Below are positions 10,474 to 20,512 of a stretch of 64,000 bases of DNA, one piece after another. Each line of letters begins with the position of its first letter. The first letter of the stretch is position 1. The translations under genes were made by a program, and so were the position numbers. Below the pieces are notes generated by a model. It searched no databases. It had not been told where the DNA came from and saw nothing but the letters and a program-made list of their open reading frames with translations. Origin of the DNA: Serratia silvae (GTDB lineage Bacteria > Pseudomonadota > Gammaproteobacteria > Enterobacterales > Enterobacteriaceae); the NCBI RefSeq assembly GCF_023282985.1, contig NZ_JAGQDC010000002.1, forward strand, positions 396,406 through 460,405. Reading direction: 5' to 3'.

Positions 10474-11406
10474 ATGAAAAAAACCACCCCTACACTGCAT
10501 GATGCGGTATTCAAACAGTTCCTTACCCACCCAGACACAGCTCGTGACTTTTTGGCGGTGCACTTACCGTCTGCCTTGCTGCAACATTGCGATCTGAACA
10601 CGTTAAAACTGGAATCCGGTAGTTTTATCGAGAGTGATCTGCGTGCCTATTACTCTGACGTACTCTATTCGTTACGAACTGTGAGGGGGGACGGTTATGT
10701 GTACGTTTTGATCGAACATCAAAGTTCGCCCGATAAGCATATGGCATTTCGACTCGTGCGCTATGCCATTGCCGCGATGCATCGCCATCTGGAGACGGGT
10801 CATGACCAGCTTCCTTTGGTTATCCCCATGCTGTTTTATCATGGGCAGGTGACGCCTTATCCGTATTCCCTCAGTTGGTTGGAAGAATTTAGTGAGCCTG
10901 ATTTGGCTAGGCAACTCTATTCAGGTGATTTCCCGTTGGTTGATGTTACCGTCATACCGGACGATGACATCATGCAGCACCGCCGTATGGCCATCCTGGA
11001 GCTGTTGCAAAAGCATGTGCGGCAGCGTGATCTGGCTGAGCTGCAGGAACCACTGGTCACGTTATTGCTGGCCGGATACACTACTAAAGATCAACTGATT
11101 TCGTTGATGAACTACATGCTGCAGGTGGGTAGCACGACCGAACCGGAGAGGCTGATCCGTGAGTTGGCCAGTCGCGCGCCACGGCACGAGGAGGAATTGA
11201 TGACTATTGCAGAATATCTTGAGCAAAAAGGTATTGAGAAAGGTATTGAGATAGGTATCGAGAAAGGGATTGAGATAGGGATCGAGCAAGGCCGGGAAGC
11301 CGTCCTGAAAATTGCGAGTTCCATGCTGGCTGATGGCTTTGATCGTGCAACAGTAATGAAATTAACCGGCCTTTCAGCCGAGGATTTGGCACAAATCCGC
11401 CACTAA
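10474..11406 (+). CDS. Rpn-family recombination-promoting nuclease (long form)
   Basis: Member of the YhgA/Rpn family (PF04754), PD-(D/E)XK-type DNA endonucleases known as RpnA–E in E. coli and described as toxic antiphage proteins. It has the family start (TLHDAVFKQFLTHPDTARDF), an acidic and Tyr-rich DLRAYYSDVLYSL segment and VYVLIEHQSS, which supply the nuclease core within residues 1–110. A helical middle and a variable C-terminal domain with repeated Gly-Ile-Glu-X tetrads follow. ATG 10474 has AGGA at a proper distance; ATG 10465 is the alternative. It sits alone between flhE and flgN, a location outside the normal flagellar set, suggesting insertion. Confidence 0.93.
   Translation: MKKTTPTLHDAVFKQFLTHPDTARDFLAVHLPSALLQHCDLNTLKLESGSFIESDLRAYYSDVLYSLRTVRGDGYVYVLIEHQSSPDKHMAFRLVRYAIAAMHRHLETGHDQLPLVIPMLFYHGQVTPYPYSLSWLEEFSEPDLARQLYSGDFPLVDVTVIPDDDIMQHRRMAILELLQKHVRQRDLAELQEPLVTLLLAGYTTKDQLISLMNYMLQVGSTTEPERLIRELASRAPRHEEELMTIAEYLEQKGIEKGIEIGIEKGIEIGIEQGREAVLKIASSMLADGFDRATVMKLTGLSAEDLAQIRH
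11200..11406 (+). CDS. Intragenic small Rpn protein (RpnS-type antitoxin)
   Basis: In-frame internal start within the rpn gene. ATG 11200 is preceded by a perfect AGGAGG (11189–11194) with a 5-base spacer, much stronger than the site for the long protein. It would give 68 residues beginning MTIAEYLEQ: the tetrad-repeat helix plus the DGFDRATVMKLTGLSAEDL C-terminal domain. In E. coli, separately translated Rpn C-terminal domains (RpnS) dimerise through the repeat helix and block the long nuclease, so this is probably the cognate antitoxin. Separate expression here is inferred from the ribosome site and family precedent. Confidence 0.7.
   Translation: MTIAEYLEQKGIEKGIEIGIEKGIEIGIEQGREAVLKIASSMLADGFDRATVMKLTGLSAEDLAQIRH
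11230..11289 (+). repeat. Five tandem 12-bp repeats in rpn
   Basis: Five 12-base units of the form GGT/G-ATT/C-GAG-XXX encode GIEK, GIEI, GIEK, GIEI and GIEQ. They form the four-residue helix repeat of Rpn C-terminal domains. Copy number can change by slippage without loss of frame. Confidence 0.95.
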
Positions 11407-11526
11407 CATGGGTTAGATGAGAAACTTCTAGGCGGTACCTATTTTATGGGTCAGACGCAGGAGCAGAATTGTGGCACATTCTGTCCCCGGCCTGTACAGG
11501 GAGGGCTAGGGTGAGGGCTTGTGCGC

Positions 11527-11961
11527 TCAAACCCCAATCTTGCGGCCCAACAGGCTACCGGCGCGGGACTGACCATCGGGGCCATACAGCGATTTATTCT
11601 GTTTGTTTAAAATCGCCAGCGCCTGCGTATTGTGCTCAATATGATGATTGAGCAGCATGCCGTTATGGTTATTTTGCTCGCGCAGTTGCAGGCTCAGCTG
11701 TTGCACTTGCTGCCAACGGGTCGCCAACGGCGGCAGGCTCTCATAAGGTGCTTGGCAGTGTTGTAGCCGTTCCATCTCCAGTCGCTGTTGGTCGAGATAA
11801 TTGACCGTCGCCAGCAGTTGGCTTTTAGTCTCGGTCACGCGTTGCAGAGCCACGCCAGCCAAGGTTTTCGAGCACAATAAAGCATGCTCCTCCGTCTGCA
11901 CCGTACCTAATGCCTGCAAGGTTTCCAGCAGCTTATCCAGCAGTTGTGTCAGGTTTTCCAT
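11527..11961 (-). CDS. flgN: Flagellar export chaperone FlgN
   Basis: Cytoplasmic helical chaperone for the hook-filament junction proteins FlgK and FlgL. It has 144 residues, predicted all-helical with heptad-like leucines, and ends in GSLLGRKIGV, matching the conserved FlgN tail. It follows flgM by 21 bases on the same strand. It converges on the rpn gene, and the roughly 120 bp between them hold only a degenerate palindromic G/C-rich stretch. Confidence 0.9.
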   Translation of the reverse strand: MENLTQLLDKLLETLQALGTVQTEEHALLCSKTLAGVALQRVTETKSQLLATVNYLDQQRLEMERLQHCQAPYESLPPLATRWQQVQQLSLQLREQNNHNGMLLNHHIEHNTQALAILNKQNKSLYGPDGQSRAGSLLGRKIGV

Positions 11962-11982
11962 ATCAATGACCCACCCTTGGTG

Positions 11983-12294
11983 TTAACCCCGATCGGCGCT
12001 GGACATCCATTCGCTTTGCACGTCTTGTAGCAAAGCGTCGGCTATCTTGCCGGTATCCATCTTCAATTCGCCATTGCGGATCGCCTGCTTGATGGTTTCT
12101 ACCCGCTCCAGATTGATATCCTGGCTGCCAGGTTGCATCAGGCGCGCCTGTGCATCGCTCAGCTTAACCTGGGTGCCGCTGACCGCAGTTTCCGCCGATA
12201 CTTTTTTGCGCGCTTGAACTGTGCTGTCTGACTGTGTTTCTCGCGGCTGCACCGTGGGTACGGGCTGCAACCGCTGGGTACGATCGATACTCAT
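11983..12294 (-). CDS. flgM: Anti-sigma-28 factor FlgM
   Basis: Binds and inhibits FliA until it is exported through the completed hook-basal body, coupling assembly to late gene expression. From ATG 12294, with GGAGA upstream, it has 103 residues beginning MSIDRTQRL. The C-terminal half ([11 protein letters not shown]...[10 protein letters not shown], then a [12 protein letters not shown] segment) is the sigma-28 binding region. A longer reading to 12330 adds residues not found in the family. A sigma-28 promoter lies about 90 bp upstream, so FlgM is under FliA feedback as in E. coli. Confidence 0.95.
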   Translation of the reverse strand: MSIDRTQRLQPVPTVQPRETQSDSTVQARKKVSAETAVSGTQVKLSDAQARLMQPGSQDINLERVETIKQAIRNGELKMDTGKIADALLQDVQSEWMSSADRG

Positions 12295-12384
12295 ATTCAA
12301 TCTCCATCTATACCACCGCCGCCGAGGCAACGGGGAGTTTAAATCTATGGCCCTGGTGGCCGAATAAATGCGGCTATAACTGTT

Positions 12385-12411
12385 TTATCGGCAAGCTTTG
12401 GCAAAGCTTTA
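12385..12411 (-). promoter_or_regulatory. Sigma-28 promoter for flgMN
   Basis: On the minus strand it reads TAAAGCTT, 11 bases, GCCGATAA. This matches the FliA consensus TAAAGTTT-N11-GCCGATAA with one change. It overlaps nothing but the tail of the flgA–flgM gap and points to flgM. Confidence 0.9.
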
Positions 12412-12416
12412 TTTTT

Positions 12417-13073
12417 TTATAATGTTATACGAATTGTGCCATCGTCATTGGCAATGCCGCTAACGATCTGCCCGGAGGCCATGCGTACGCGTGCGCTATC
12501 TTCGGCGGCGGCGTTGTTCATCGCCTTACCGACACCGCTGATATTGAATCCGTTGCCCTGAGCCATCACCTGTACCTGCTGCCCGGCCTTAATCACCCAG
12601 GCTCGTCGCAACATGACCGGGTTTAGTGGCTGCCCAGGGCTGATATTACGCAGGCTGACGGCACCGATCGCCTTGGCATTATCGGTCAGGGTACGGGCTG
12701 GCAGGGTGTCTAATCGGCCGGTTTTCAGCTTGATATCATCTGCGGTGAGTTTGCTGCCCGCACTAATTCCCCGAGCCGCCACCAGATAACGCCCCTCTAC
12801 CTGTACCTGCGCCTGAATCAAACGTCGCTCCTGGCCGCAACGGGCCGAGATAGTGATATTGCCCCAACGGCGAGCATTCTGCGACAGTGAAAGCTGCGGC
12901 AATTCACAGGGGGGCCAGCGGCTTTCGGGGGTGCGCAACAGCACCTTAACCTCGGTCACGTTGCTATTACCGGCATATTGCGCCTGGATGAAGCTTTCGA
13001 CCTGTTTGGCCAGACCGTCGGCGTGCGCATTCATGCTGAGCAGCAAGCCGACCAACAGCAGGATCCTTTTCAT
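12417..13073 (-). CDS. flgA: P-ring assembly chaperone FlgA
   Basis: Periplasmic chaperone needed to polymerise FlgI into the flagellar P ring. ATG 13073 gives 218 residues with a signal peptide (MKRILLLVGLLLSMNAHA) cleaved near residue 18, followed by an N-terminal domain with two cysteines and a C-terminal SAF/antifreeze-like domain. An upstream extension to 13100 adds a non-family leader. The gene is divergent from flgB across a 162-bp control region. Confidence 0.95.
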   Translation of the reverse strand: MKRILLLVGLLLSMNAHADGLAKQVESFIQAQYAGNSNVTEVKVLLRTPESRWPPCELPQLSLSQNARRWGNITISARCGQERRLIQAQVQVEGRYLVAARGISAGSKLTADDIKLKTGRLDTLPARTLTDNAKAIGAVSLRNISPGQPLNPVMLRRAWVIKAGQQVQVMAQGNGFNISGVGKAMNNAAAEDSARVRMASGQIVSGIANDDGTIRITL

Positions 13074-13134
13074 ATTTCGCCTCGCAGACGCAGCAACCAC
13101 AGGGGGACAAGTGTAACCGTTACGCGCACAGGCT

Positions 13135-13150
13135 AAGCAGACAAATAGCG
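13135..13150 (+). promoter_or_regulatory. Candidate FlhDC half-site between flgA and flgB
   Basis: The segment AAGCAGACAAATAGCG contains AAATAGCG, the core of the FlhD4C2 box. The inverted partner downstream is degenerate. Its place in the flgA/flgB divergent region fits a class 2 flagellar promoter. The gap shows no other clear site. Confidence 0.55.
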
Positions 13151-13235
13151 ACGCATTTTACCCTTATTCCCACGATAGGCTGACAAGCAGGGCGTTTATG
13201 CTATCGGCTCCAAATTCTAACCTTGCGGAGGGAGC

Positions 13236-13649
13236 ATGCTCGACAAATTGGACGCTGCTCTGCGTTTTGGCCAGGAGGCGCTGAACCTGCGCGCCCAGCG
13301 GCAGGAAATCCTGGCGGCCAACATTGCCAACGCAGATACGCCGGGCTATCAGGCTCGTGATATCGATTTTGCCAGCCAACTGAACAAGGTCATGGAGCAG
13401 GGGCGCGTCAGTGGCAGCGGTATTGCGCTGAATCTGACCTCGGCGCGCCATATCCCGGCGCAGAATATGCAGCCACAGTCGCTGGATCTCCTGTTCCGCG
13501 TGCCGGATCAGCCTTCTATGGATGGCAACACGGTGGATATGGACCGCGAACGCACCAACTTTGCCGATAACAGCCTGAAATATCAAACCGATCTGACGCT
13601 GTTGAACGGCCAGATCAAAGGCATGATGTCCGTGCTGCAAGGAGGATAA
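13236..13649 (+). CDS. flgB: Flagellar proximal rod protein FlgB
   Basis: Rod subunit of the basal body, exported by the type III apparatus. It has 137 residues starting at ATG 13236 behind GGAGGGAG. The N-terminal amphipathic helix with the rod-family motif ([17 protein letters not shown]) and a C-terminal heptad helix are present. First gene of flgBCDEFGHIJ; flgC follows after 5 bases. Confidence 0.97.
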   Translation: MLDKLDAALRFGQEALNLRAQRQEILAANIANADTPGYQARDIDFASQLNKVMEQGRVSGSGIALNLTSARHIPAQNMQPQSLDLLFRVPDQPSMDGNTVDMDRERTNFADNSLKYQTDLTLLNGQIKGMMSVLQGG

Positions 13650-13654
13650 TCCCC

Positions 13655-14059
13655 ATGTCGTTATTGAATATTTTTGATATTTCCGGCTCGGCTCTGTCCG
13701 CGCAATCCCAACGTCTGAACGTCAGCGCCAGCAATATGGCCAACGCCGACAGCGTCACTGGCCCGGACGGCCAGCCTTATCGAGCCAAACAGGTGGTGTT
13801 CGAAGTTGCGGCGGCACCGGGCCAGTCGACCGGCGGCGTGCGCGTTTCGCAGGTGGTAGACGATCCCTCACCGGAGCGATTGGTGTTCCAGCCGGGCAAC
13901 CCGCTGGCGGATGCCAAAGGCTATGTACGGATGCCCAACGTCGATGTGGTCGGGGAAATGGTCAACACCATCTCAGCCTCGCGCAGCTATCAGGCCAACG
14001 TCGAAGTGTTGAATACCACTAAATCCATGTTGATGAAAACCCTGACGTTGGGTCAGTAA
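13655..14059 (+). CDS. flgC: Flagellar proximal rod protein FlgC
   Basis: Rod protein of 134 residues, the same length as in E. coli. It carries the N-terminal signature [22 protein letters not shown], the C-terminal [12 protein letters not shown] block, and a terminal helix with [18 protein letters not shown] that packs in the rod tube. It starts 5 bases after flgB and ends 16 bases before flgD. Confidence 0.98.
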   Translation: MSLLNIFDISGSALSAQSQRLNVSASNMANADSVTGPDGQPYRAKQVVFEVAAAPGQSTGGVRVSQVVDDPSPERLVFQPGNPLADAKGYVRMPNVDVVGEMVNTISASRSYQANVEVLNTTKSMLMKTLTLGQ

Positions 14060-14075
14060 CCGGAGCTTCTATCTT

Positions 14076-14786
14076 ATGGCCATTGCTGCCACCACTAATG
14101 AATCACTCGACAACAGCATTGCCGGTACCAGCGCCAAAAGCGGTGCGAATGGCAATACCAGCCAGGATCTGAGCAACAGTTTCCTTACGCTGTTGGTGGC
14201 CCAGTTGAAAAACCAGGACCCCACCAACCCGATGCAAAACAACGAACTGACCACCCAACTGGCCCAGATCAACACGGTCAGCGGGATTGAGAAGCTCAAC
14301 ACCACGCTGGGATCGATCTCCGGCCAGATCAACGGTAACCAGTCAATCCAGGCCAGTTCGCTGATTGGCCACGGTGTGATGGTGCCGGGCAAGGAGATCC
14401 TGGTGGGGAACGATGCTGGCAAGGTTAGCACTACACCGTTTGGCGTCGAGCTGGAACGTACCGCCGATGCGGTGACGGCAACCATCAGCGATGCCACCGG
14501 CAAAGTGGTTCGCACCATCGACCTGGGTGGGCTGACCGCCGGTGTGCACTCCTTCTCCTGGGACGGTTCGCTGGAAGATGGCACCAATGCACCCGACGGC
14601 TCTTACACCGTGGCGATCAACGCCAAAAACGGCAGTGAGCAGTTGGTGGCACAGCCACTGCGTTTCGCCATGGTTAACGGCGTTACGCGCGGTACGGACG
14701 GGGCAAAACTGGATCTGGGTGTGGCGGGGACTTCGACGCTGGATGACGTGCGCCTGATCCTGCCCAAACTGGGTTCGTCAAACTAA
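14076..14786 (+). CDS. flgD: Hook-capping protein FlgD
   Basis: Scaffold that caps the growing hook and guides FlgE polymerisation. It has 236 residues. The N-terminal disordered export region is followed by the FlgD signature FLTLLVAQLKNQDPTNPM and then by Tudor-like and fibronectin-like domains (about 85–225). The start is ATG 14076 with a CCGGAGC ribosome site. Confidence 0.96.
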   Translation: MAIAATTNESLDNSIAGTSAKSGANGNTSQDLSNSFLTLLVAQLKNQDPTNPMQNNELTTQLAQINTVSGIEKLNTTLGSISGQINGNQSIQASSLIGHGVMVPGKEILVGNDAGKVSTTPFGVELERTADAVTATISDATGKVVRTIDLGGLTAGVHSFSWDGSLEDGTNAPDGSYTVAINAKNGSEQLVAQPLRFAMVNGVTRGTDGAKLDLGVAGTSTLDDVRLILPKLGSSN

Positions 14787-14869
14787 GCGCAGTGATTTTC
14801 CACGTCGGTAATGGATCACAGCACCGATCCTGAAGACACTTTTTTAAATGACCTATTTCGGAGAGCGAC

Positions 14870-16108
14870 ATGGCATTTTCTCAAGCGGTCAGCGGTTTAA
14901 ACGCGGCTGCAACCAACCTGGATGTGATCGGTAACAATATCGCCAACTCCGCCACCTACGGCTTTAAATCCGGCAGCGTATCCTTTGCCGATATGTTTGC
15001 TGGCTCGCAGGTTGGGTTGGGGGTGAAAGTGGCGGGGATCACCCAAAACTTCAATGGTGGTACGACCACCAACACCAACCGGGCAATGGATATCGCCATC
15101 AGCCAGAACGGTTTCTTCCGTATGCAAGACGCCGATGGCGGCATCTTCTATACGCGTAATGGCCAGTTCATCATGGATGCTAATCGCAACATCACCAACA
15201 TGCAGGGGCTGAGCCTGACCGGCTATCCGGCGGCTGGCTCGCCGCCAACCATCCAGCAAGGGGCTGATCCGGTACCGCTGAGCATCCCTGAAGGCATGAT
15301 GAACGCCAAAGCCAGCACCAACGGCAATATGGTGGCCAACCTGAAATCGACCCATCAGCCGCCAAAGGTAACGCCGTTCGATCCCAACAAGACCGACTCG
15401 TTTAACTACGTCAATACCATTACCACCTACGATACCCTGGGCAATGCTCACAACATCAACGCCTACTTTGTTAAAACGGCTGATAACAAGTGGGACGTTT
15501 ACACCCAGGACGGTAGCGTGGCCGGGGCTCCATCTGCCAAAGCGGGCAGTCTGAACTTTGACAACAGCGGTACGTTGACCGGCACGCTGAATGCGCAGGG
15601 CCAGCCAAGCGCCACGCCATTCAACCTGGTCGTGCCGATGTCGGCGAAAGACGGCGCGCTGGCGCAAAGCTTTAACCTGAGCTTTGCCGGTAGCCTGCAA
15701 CAGAACGTTGCTAGCGACTCTGTCAGCAAGATCTCCCAGGATGGCTATGCCACCGGGGAATACCAAGGTTTCCAGATCAACAAAGACGGCACCGTGGTTG
15801 GGGTATACAACAACCAGCAGACCCAATTGCTGGGGCAGATCGTGTTGACCAACTTCTCAAACCCGGAAGGGCTGGCAGCGCAGGGTGACAACGTCTGGAA
15901 GGAAACCGGTGCTTCAGGTCAGCCACGTGTGGGCCTGGCGGGCAGCGGTGGTTTCGGTTCGCTGACCAGCGGAGCACTGGAGTCTTCCAACGTCGATCTG
16001 AGTCAGGAACTGGTGAACATGATCGTTGCGCAGCGTAACTACCAGTCAAACGCGCAAACCATCAAAACCCAGGATTCAATCCTGCAAACGCTGGTCAGCC
16101 TGCGCTAA
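14870..16108 (+). CDS. flgE: Flagellar hook protein FlgE
   Basis: Subunit of the extracellular hook, the universal joint of the flagellum. It has 412 residues. The N-terminal rod/hook motif (NLDVIGNNIANSATYGFKS) and the C-terminal helix (SQELVNMIVAQRNYQSNAQTI) form the D0/D1 core. The variable central D1–D2 domain is slightly longer than the 402-residue E. coli protein. The 83-bp gap after flgD contains a CGGAGAG ribosome site and no clear promoter. Confidence 0.98.
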   Translation: MAFSQAVSGLNAAATNLDVIGNNIANSATYGFKSGSVSFADMFAGSQVGLGVKVAGITQNFNGGTTTNTNRAMDIAISQNGFFRMQDADGGIFYTRNGQFIMDANRNITNMQGLSLTGYPAAGSPPTIQQGADPVPLSIPEGMMNAKASTNGNMVANLKSTHQPPKVTPFDPNKTDSFNYVNTITTYDTLGNAHNINAYFVKTADNKWDVYTQDGSVAGAPSAKAGSLNFDNSGTLTGTLNAQGQPSATPFNLVVPMSAKDGALAQSFNLSFAGSLQQNVASDSVSKISQDGYATGEYQGFQINKDGTVVGVYNNQQTQLLGQIVLTNFSNPEGLAAQGDNVWKETGASGQPRVGLAGSGGFGSLTSGALESSNVDLSQELVNMIVAQRNYQSNAQTIKTQDSILQTLVSLR

Positions 16109-16120
16109 TAGGATTGATTT

Positions 16121-16876
16121 ATGGATCACGCGATTTATACCGCGATGGGGGGGGCCAGGCAGACGCTGGAGCAGCAGTCGGTCACGGCCAACAACCTGGC
16201 CAACGCCTCCACGCCGGGGTTCCGCGCACAGCTTTCGGCGCTGCGTGCGGTGCCGGTTGATGGGCCAAGCATGCAGACACGTACGCTGGTGGTAGCGTCG
16301 ACGCCGGGGGCAGACATGAGCCAGGGGCCGCTGAACTACACCGGGCGGCCACTGGATGTGGCATTGCAGCAGGACGGGTTTCTGGCGGTGCGGCTGCCGG
16401 ACGGCACCGAAGCCTACAGCCGTAACGGCAGTATCCAGATTTCCTCTACCGGACAGTTGATGGTGCAGGGCGTGCCGCTGATGGGCGATGGCGGGCCGAT
16501 CGAGGCTCCGCCGCAGGCGGAACTGACGTTAGCGGCGGATGGCACCATCTCGGCGCTGAATCCGGGCGATCCACCCAATACCATTTCCCAGATTGGCCGT
16601 CTGAAGCTGGTGAAGGCCGATGCGCGGGAGGTGGTACGTGGGGACGATGGTCTTTTCCATCTGACTGCGGAGGCTCAGCAGCAGCGTGGCAACCAACTAC
16701 CGAACGATCCCGAGGTGCGGATCATGCCGGGCGTGTTGGAGGGCAGCAACGTCAAACCGCTGGAGACGATGGTGGATATGATCGCCAACGCCCGCCGGTT
16801 CGAAATGCAAATGAAGGTTATCCACAGCGTGGATGAAAACGCACAGCGCGCCAACTCATTGCTGTCAATGAGCTGA
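16121..16876 (+). CDS. flgF: Flagellar proximal rod protein FlgF
   Basis: Rod protein of 251 residues of the FlgE/F/G family. It has the N-terminal TANNLANASTPGFRAQ motif and a C-terminal SNVKPLETMVDMIANARRFE helix. It begins with MDHAIYTAMGGARQTLEQQ, the usual FlgF start, 12 bases after flgE. Nothing unusual apart from a short G-rich start region (16146–16153). Confidence 0.97.
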   Translation: MDHAIYTAMGGARQTLEQQSVTANNLANASTPGFRAQLSALRAVPVDGPSMQTRTLVVASTPGADMSQGPLNYTGRPLDVALQQDGFLAVRLPDGTEAYSRNGSIQISSTGQLMVQGVPLMGDGGPIEAPPQAELTLAADGTISALNPGDPPNTISQIGRLKLVKADAREVVRGDDGLFHLTAEAQQQRGNQLPNDPEVRIMPGVLEGSNVKPLETMVDMIANARRFEMQMKVIHSVDENAQRANSLLSMS

Positions 16877-16890
16877 GTGCAGAGGAATAA

Positions 16891-17676
<786 letters not shown>

Positions 17677-17680
17677 TCGA

Positions 17681-17702
17681 CGGGCGCAGCTTGCTGCGCC
17701 CG
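17681..17702 (+). other. Hairpin between flgG and flgH
   Basis: A perfect 9-bp stem (CGGGCGCAG / CTGCGCCCG) with a CTTG tetraloop lies four bases after the flgG stop. No T run follows, so read-through into flgHIJ is expected. It may cap and stabilise the upstream flgB–G transcript. Confidence 0.7.
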
Positions 17703-17735
17703 TAATCCTTATCCAGAGCAACAAAGGCGATACCC

Positions 17736-18455
17736 GTGGTAACCACCTTTTTAGCGGCCAGCGTGCCGCAGCAAGGCAAACGCGTCCTGGCCGGGCTGCT
17801 GATGCTGACAGTCGGCGGCTGTGCCTATATTCCGCATACCCCTCTGGTTGACGGGGCTACCACGGCTCAGCCCGCTCCGGCAGGCGCTCCGGTGCCGAAC
17901 GGCTCCATTTTCCAGGCGGCGCAGCCGATGAACTACGGCTATCAGCCACTGTTTGAGGATCGTCGCCCGCGTAATATCGGCGACACCCTGACCATCGTAC
18001 TGCAAGAAAACGTCAGCGCCAGCAAGAGCTCATCCGCTAACGCCAGCCGCAACGGGGCCAGCAAATTCGGCGTGGCCACCTCACCGCGATACCTCGACGG
18101 GCTGCTCGGTAATGCGCGCGCCGACATGGATATCTCCGGTGACAGTACCTTCGGCGGTAAAGGCGGAGCCAACGCCAACAACACCTTTAACGGCACCATT
18201 ACCGTCACGGTCAATCAGGTATTGGCCAACGGCAACCTGCACGTGGTGGGTGAAAAGCAAATTGCCATCAATCAGGGCACCGAATTCATCCGTTTCTCCG
18301 GTGTGGTTAACCCCCGCACCATTAGTGGCAATAACTCGGTCACGTCCACCCAGGTGGCGGATGCGCGCATTGAATACGTCGGCAACGGCTATATCAATGA
18401 AGCTCAGACCATGGGGTGGTTACAGCGCTTCTTCTTAAATGTTTCACCGTTCTAA
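17736..18455 (+). CDS. flgH: Flagellar L-ring lipoprotein FlgH
   Basis: Outer-membrane lipoprotein that forms the L ring. GTG 17736 gives 239 residues. The signal peptide ends in a lipobox LTVGGC with Cys29 as the lipidated residue. The mature part contains the family blocks [20 protein letters not shown] and [15 protein letters not shown]. It has a slightly longer leader than E. coli FlgH. The start codon is GTG preceded by AAAGGCG. Confidence 0.97.
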   Translation: MVTTFLAASVPQQGKRVLAGLLMLTVGGCAYIPHTPLVDGATTAQPAPAGAPVPNGSIFQAAQPMNYGYQPLFEDRRPRNIGDTLTIVLQENVSASKSSSANASRNGASKFGVATSPRYLDGLLGNARADMDISGDSTFGGKGGANANNTFNGTITVTVNQVLANGNLHVVGEKQIAINQGTEFIRFSGVVNPRTISGNNSVTSTQVADARIEYVGNGYINEAQTMGWLQRFFLNVSPF

Positions 18456-18465
18456 GGATTGACCG

Positions 18466-19566
18466 ATGCTGAAAAAGTTACTTCTCACACTGTCTATGAT
18501 GCTGGTTTGCCTGCCGGCGACGGCGGAGCGCATCCGCGATCTGGTCACGGTACAGGGCGTACGTGACAACGCGTTGATTGGCTACGGCCTGGTCGTGGGG
18601 TTGGATGGCTCTGGCGATCAGACCATGCAAACCCCGTTTACTACCCAGAGCCTGAGCAACATGCTGTCGCAACTGGGGATCACCGTACCGCCAGGCACCA
18701 ACATGCAGTTGAAAAACGTGGCGGCGGTGATGGTAACCGCCAAGCTGCCGCCGTTCTCCCGTGCGGGGCAGAGCATCGACGTGGTGGTGTCCTCAATGGG
18801 GAACGCCAAGAGCCTGCGCGGCGGGACACTGCTGATGACGCCGCTTAAAGGCGTCGATAATCAGGTCTATGCGTTGGCACAGGGTAACGTGCTGGTCGGC
18901 GGGGCTGGTGCGTCCTCCGGGGGCAGCAGCGTGCAGGTCAATCAGTTGGCCGGTGGCCGTATCAGCAACGGTGCCTCCATTGAGCGCGAATTGCCCACCA
19001 CCTTCGGCCAGGATGGCGTAATCAACCTGCAACTGAACGACGATGATTTCACCCTGGCGCAACAGATCAGCGACGCCATCAACCGCCAGCGCGGCGGCGG
19101 CACTGCCTCACCGCTCGATTCCCGTACCGTGCAGGTGCTGGTGCCACGCGGCAATAGTTCGCAGGTGCGTTTCCTGGCGGATATTCAGAATATCAGCATT
19201 AACGTTGGGGCGATGGATGCCAAGGTGATCATCAACTCTCGTACCGGCTCGGTGGTAATGAACCGCGATGTGGTACTGGATTCCTGTGCGGTGGCACAAG
19301 GGAACCTGTCGGTGGTGGTTGATCGGCAAAACACCGTCAGCCAGCCGGATACGCCATTCGGCGGTGGCCAGACCGTGGTGACGCCGAATACCCAGATTTC
19401 CGTGCAGCAGCAGGGTGGTTCATTGCAAAAAGTGAACGCCAGCGCCAACCTCAATAACGTAGTACGCGCATTGAATGCGCTGGGGGCGACGCCAATTGAC
19501 CTGATGTCTATCTTGCAGGCAATGCAGAGCGCCGGTTGTCTGCGTGCCAAATTGGAAATTATCTGA
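18466..19566 (+). CDS. flgI: Flagellar P-ring protein FlgI
   Basis: Periplasmic P-ring subunit, 366 residues, with a Sec signal peptide cleaved near PATA (about residue 20). The mature start [20 protein letters not shown] is nearly invariant in the family. The C-terminal [21 protein letters not shown] block is also typical. It requires FlgA for assembly. The stop overlaps the flgJ start (TGATG). Confidence 0.98.
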   Translation: MLKKLLLTLSMMLVCLPATAERIRDLVTVQGVRDNALIGYGLVVGLDGSGDQTMQTPFTTQSLSNMLSQLGITVPPGTNMQLKNVAAVMVTAKLPPFSRAGQSIDVVVSSMGNAKSLRGGTLLMTPLKGVDNQVYALAQGNVLVGGAGASSGGSSVQVNQLAGGRISNGASIERELPTTFGQDGVINLQLNDDDFTLAQQISDAINRQRGGGTASPLDSRTVQVLVPRGNSSQVRFLADIQNISINVGAMDAKVIINSRTGSVVMNRDVVLDSCAVAQGNLSVVVDRQNTVSQPDTPFGGGQTVVTPNTQISVQQQGGSLQKVNASANLNNVVRALNALGATPIDLMSILQAMQSAGCLRAKLEII

Positions 19567-20507
19567 TGAGCAGCGATCTGATGGCTATGTCGGGTGCTGC
19601 CTATGACACCCAGTCGCTGAACGGCTTGAAGCGCGATGTTGCCGCCGATCCGCAGGGTAACATCAAACAGGTGGCCCAGCAGGTGGAAGGAATGTTCGTG
19701 CAGATGATGCTGAAAAGTATGCGAGCAGCGTTGCCGCAGGACGGCGTCTTGAGCAGCGATCAGACGCGGCTGTATACCTCGATGTACGATCAGCAGATCG
19801 CCCAACAGATGTCACAGAAAGGTCTGGGGCTGGCGGACATGATGGTCAAACAGCTCTCCGCCGGGAACACTCGTCCAAGCGAAACCGCAGGGACGGTACC
19901 CATGGCGCTGGACAATGAGGTGTTGCAGACCTTACCGCGTCAGGCATTGGAGCAGATGGTGCGCCGGGCAGTGCCAAAAATACCTTCGGCGCCTCCCTTG
20001 CCGTTGAGCAACGGCAACTTTGTGGCGCAGCTGTCTATTCCGGCACGGGTTGCCAGCCAGCAAAGCGGTATTCCGCACCAGCTGATCATGGCGCAGGCTG
20101 CGCTGGAGTCTGGCTGGGGACAGCGTGAGATCCCGGCGGCGGATGGGTCACGCAGTTACAACTTGTTCGGCATCAAGGCCGGCAGCAGTTGGGACGGCCC
20201 GGTGACGGAGATCACCACCACCGAGTTTGAGGAAGGAATGGCGAAGAAGATCAAGGCCCGCTTCCGCGTGTATGGCTCTTATATGGAAGCGATCGGTGAT
20301 TACGTCAAACTGTTGACCAACAACCCGCGCTACGCCAACGTTGCCACTGCCAGCAGCCCCGAGCAGGCGGCATATGCGCTGCAAAAGGCCGGTTATGCGA
20401 CCGATCCTCTGTATGCCAAAAAGCTGGTCAGCATGATCCAGCAGATGAAAAATGTCGGGGAGCAGGTAACCAAAGCCTATACCCACGATTTGCAGGATCT
20501 GTTTTAA
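19566..20507 (+). CDS. flgJ: Peptidoglycan hydrolase and rod cap FlgJ
   Basis: Two-domain periplasmic protein. The N-terminal rod-cap domain (about 1–120, with VEGMFVQMMLKSMRAALP) promotes rod assembly. The C-terminal glucosaminidase domain (about 160–313) opens the cell wall and has the catalytic context LIMAQAALESGWGQREIP and SYNLFGIKAG. ATG 19566 gives 313 residues, equal to E. coli; a longer reading from 19536 would overlap flgI. Followed by an intrinsic terminator. Confidence 0.97.
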   Translation: MSSDLMAMSGAAYDTQSLNGLKRDVAADPQGNIKQVAQQVEGMFVQMMLKSMRAALPQDGVLSSDQTRLYTSMYDQQIAQQMSQKGLGLADMMVKQLSAGNTRPSETAGTVPMALDNEVLQTLPRQALEQMVRRAVPKIPSAPPLPLSNGNFVAQLSIPARVASQQSGIPHQLIMAQAALESGWGQREIPAADGSRSYNLFGIKAGSSWDGPVTEITTTEFEEGMAKKIKARFRVYGSYMEAIGDYVKLLTNNPRYANVATASSPEQAAYALQKAGYATDPLYAKKLVSMIQQMKNVGEQVTKAYTHDLQDLF

Positions 20508-20512
20508 CCATC

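Noticed and set aside
11407..11526. G/C-rich imperfect palindrome between rpn and flgN that might be a REP element or terminator
   Set aside because: The stems are short and broken and no T run follows; I could not define its limits.
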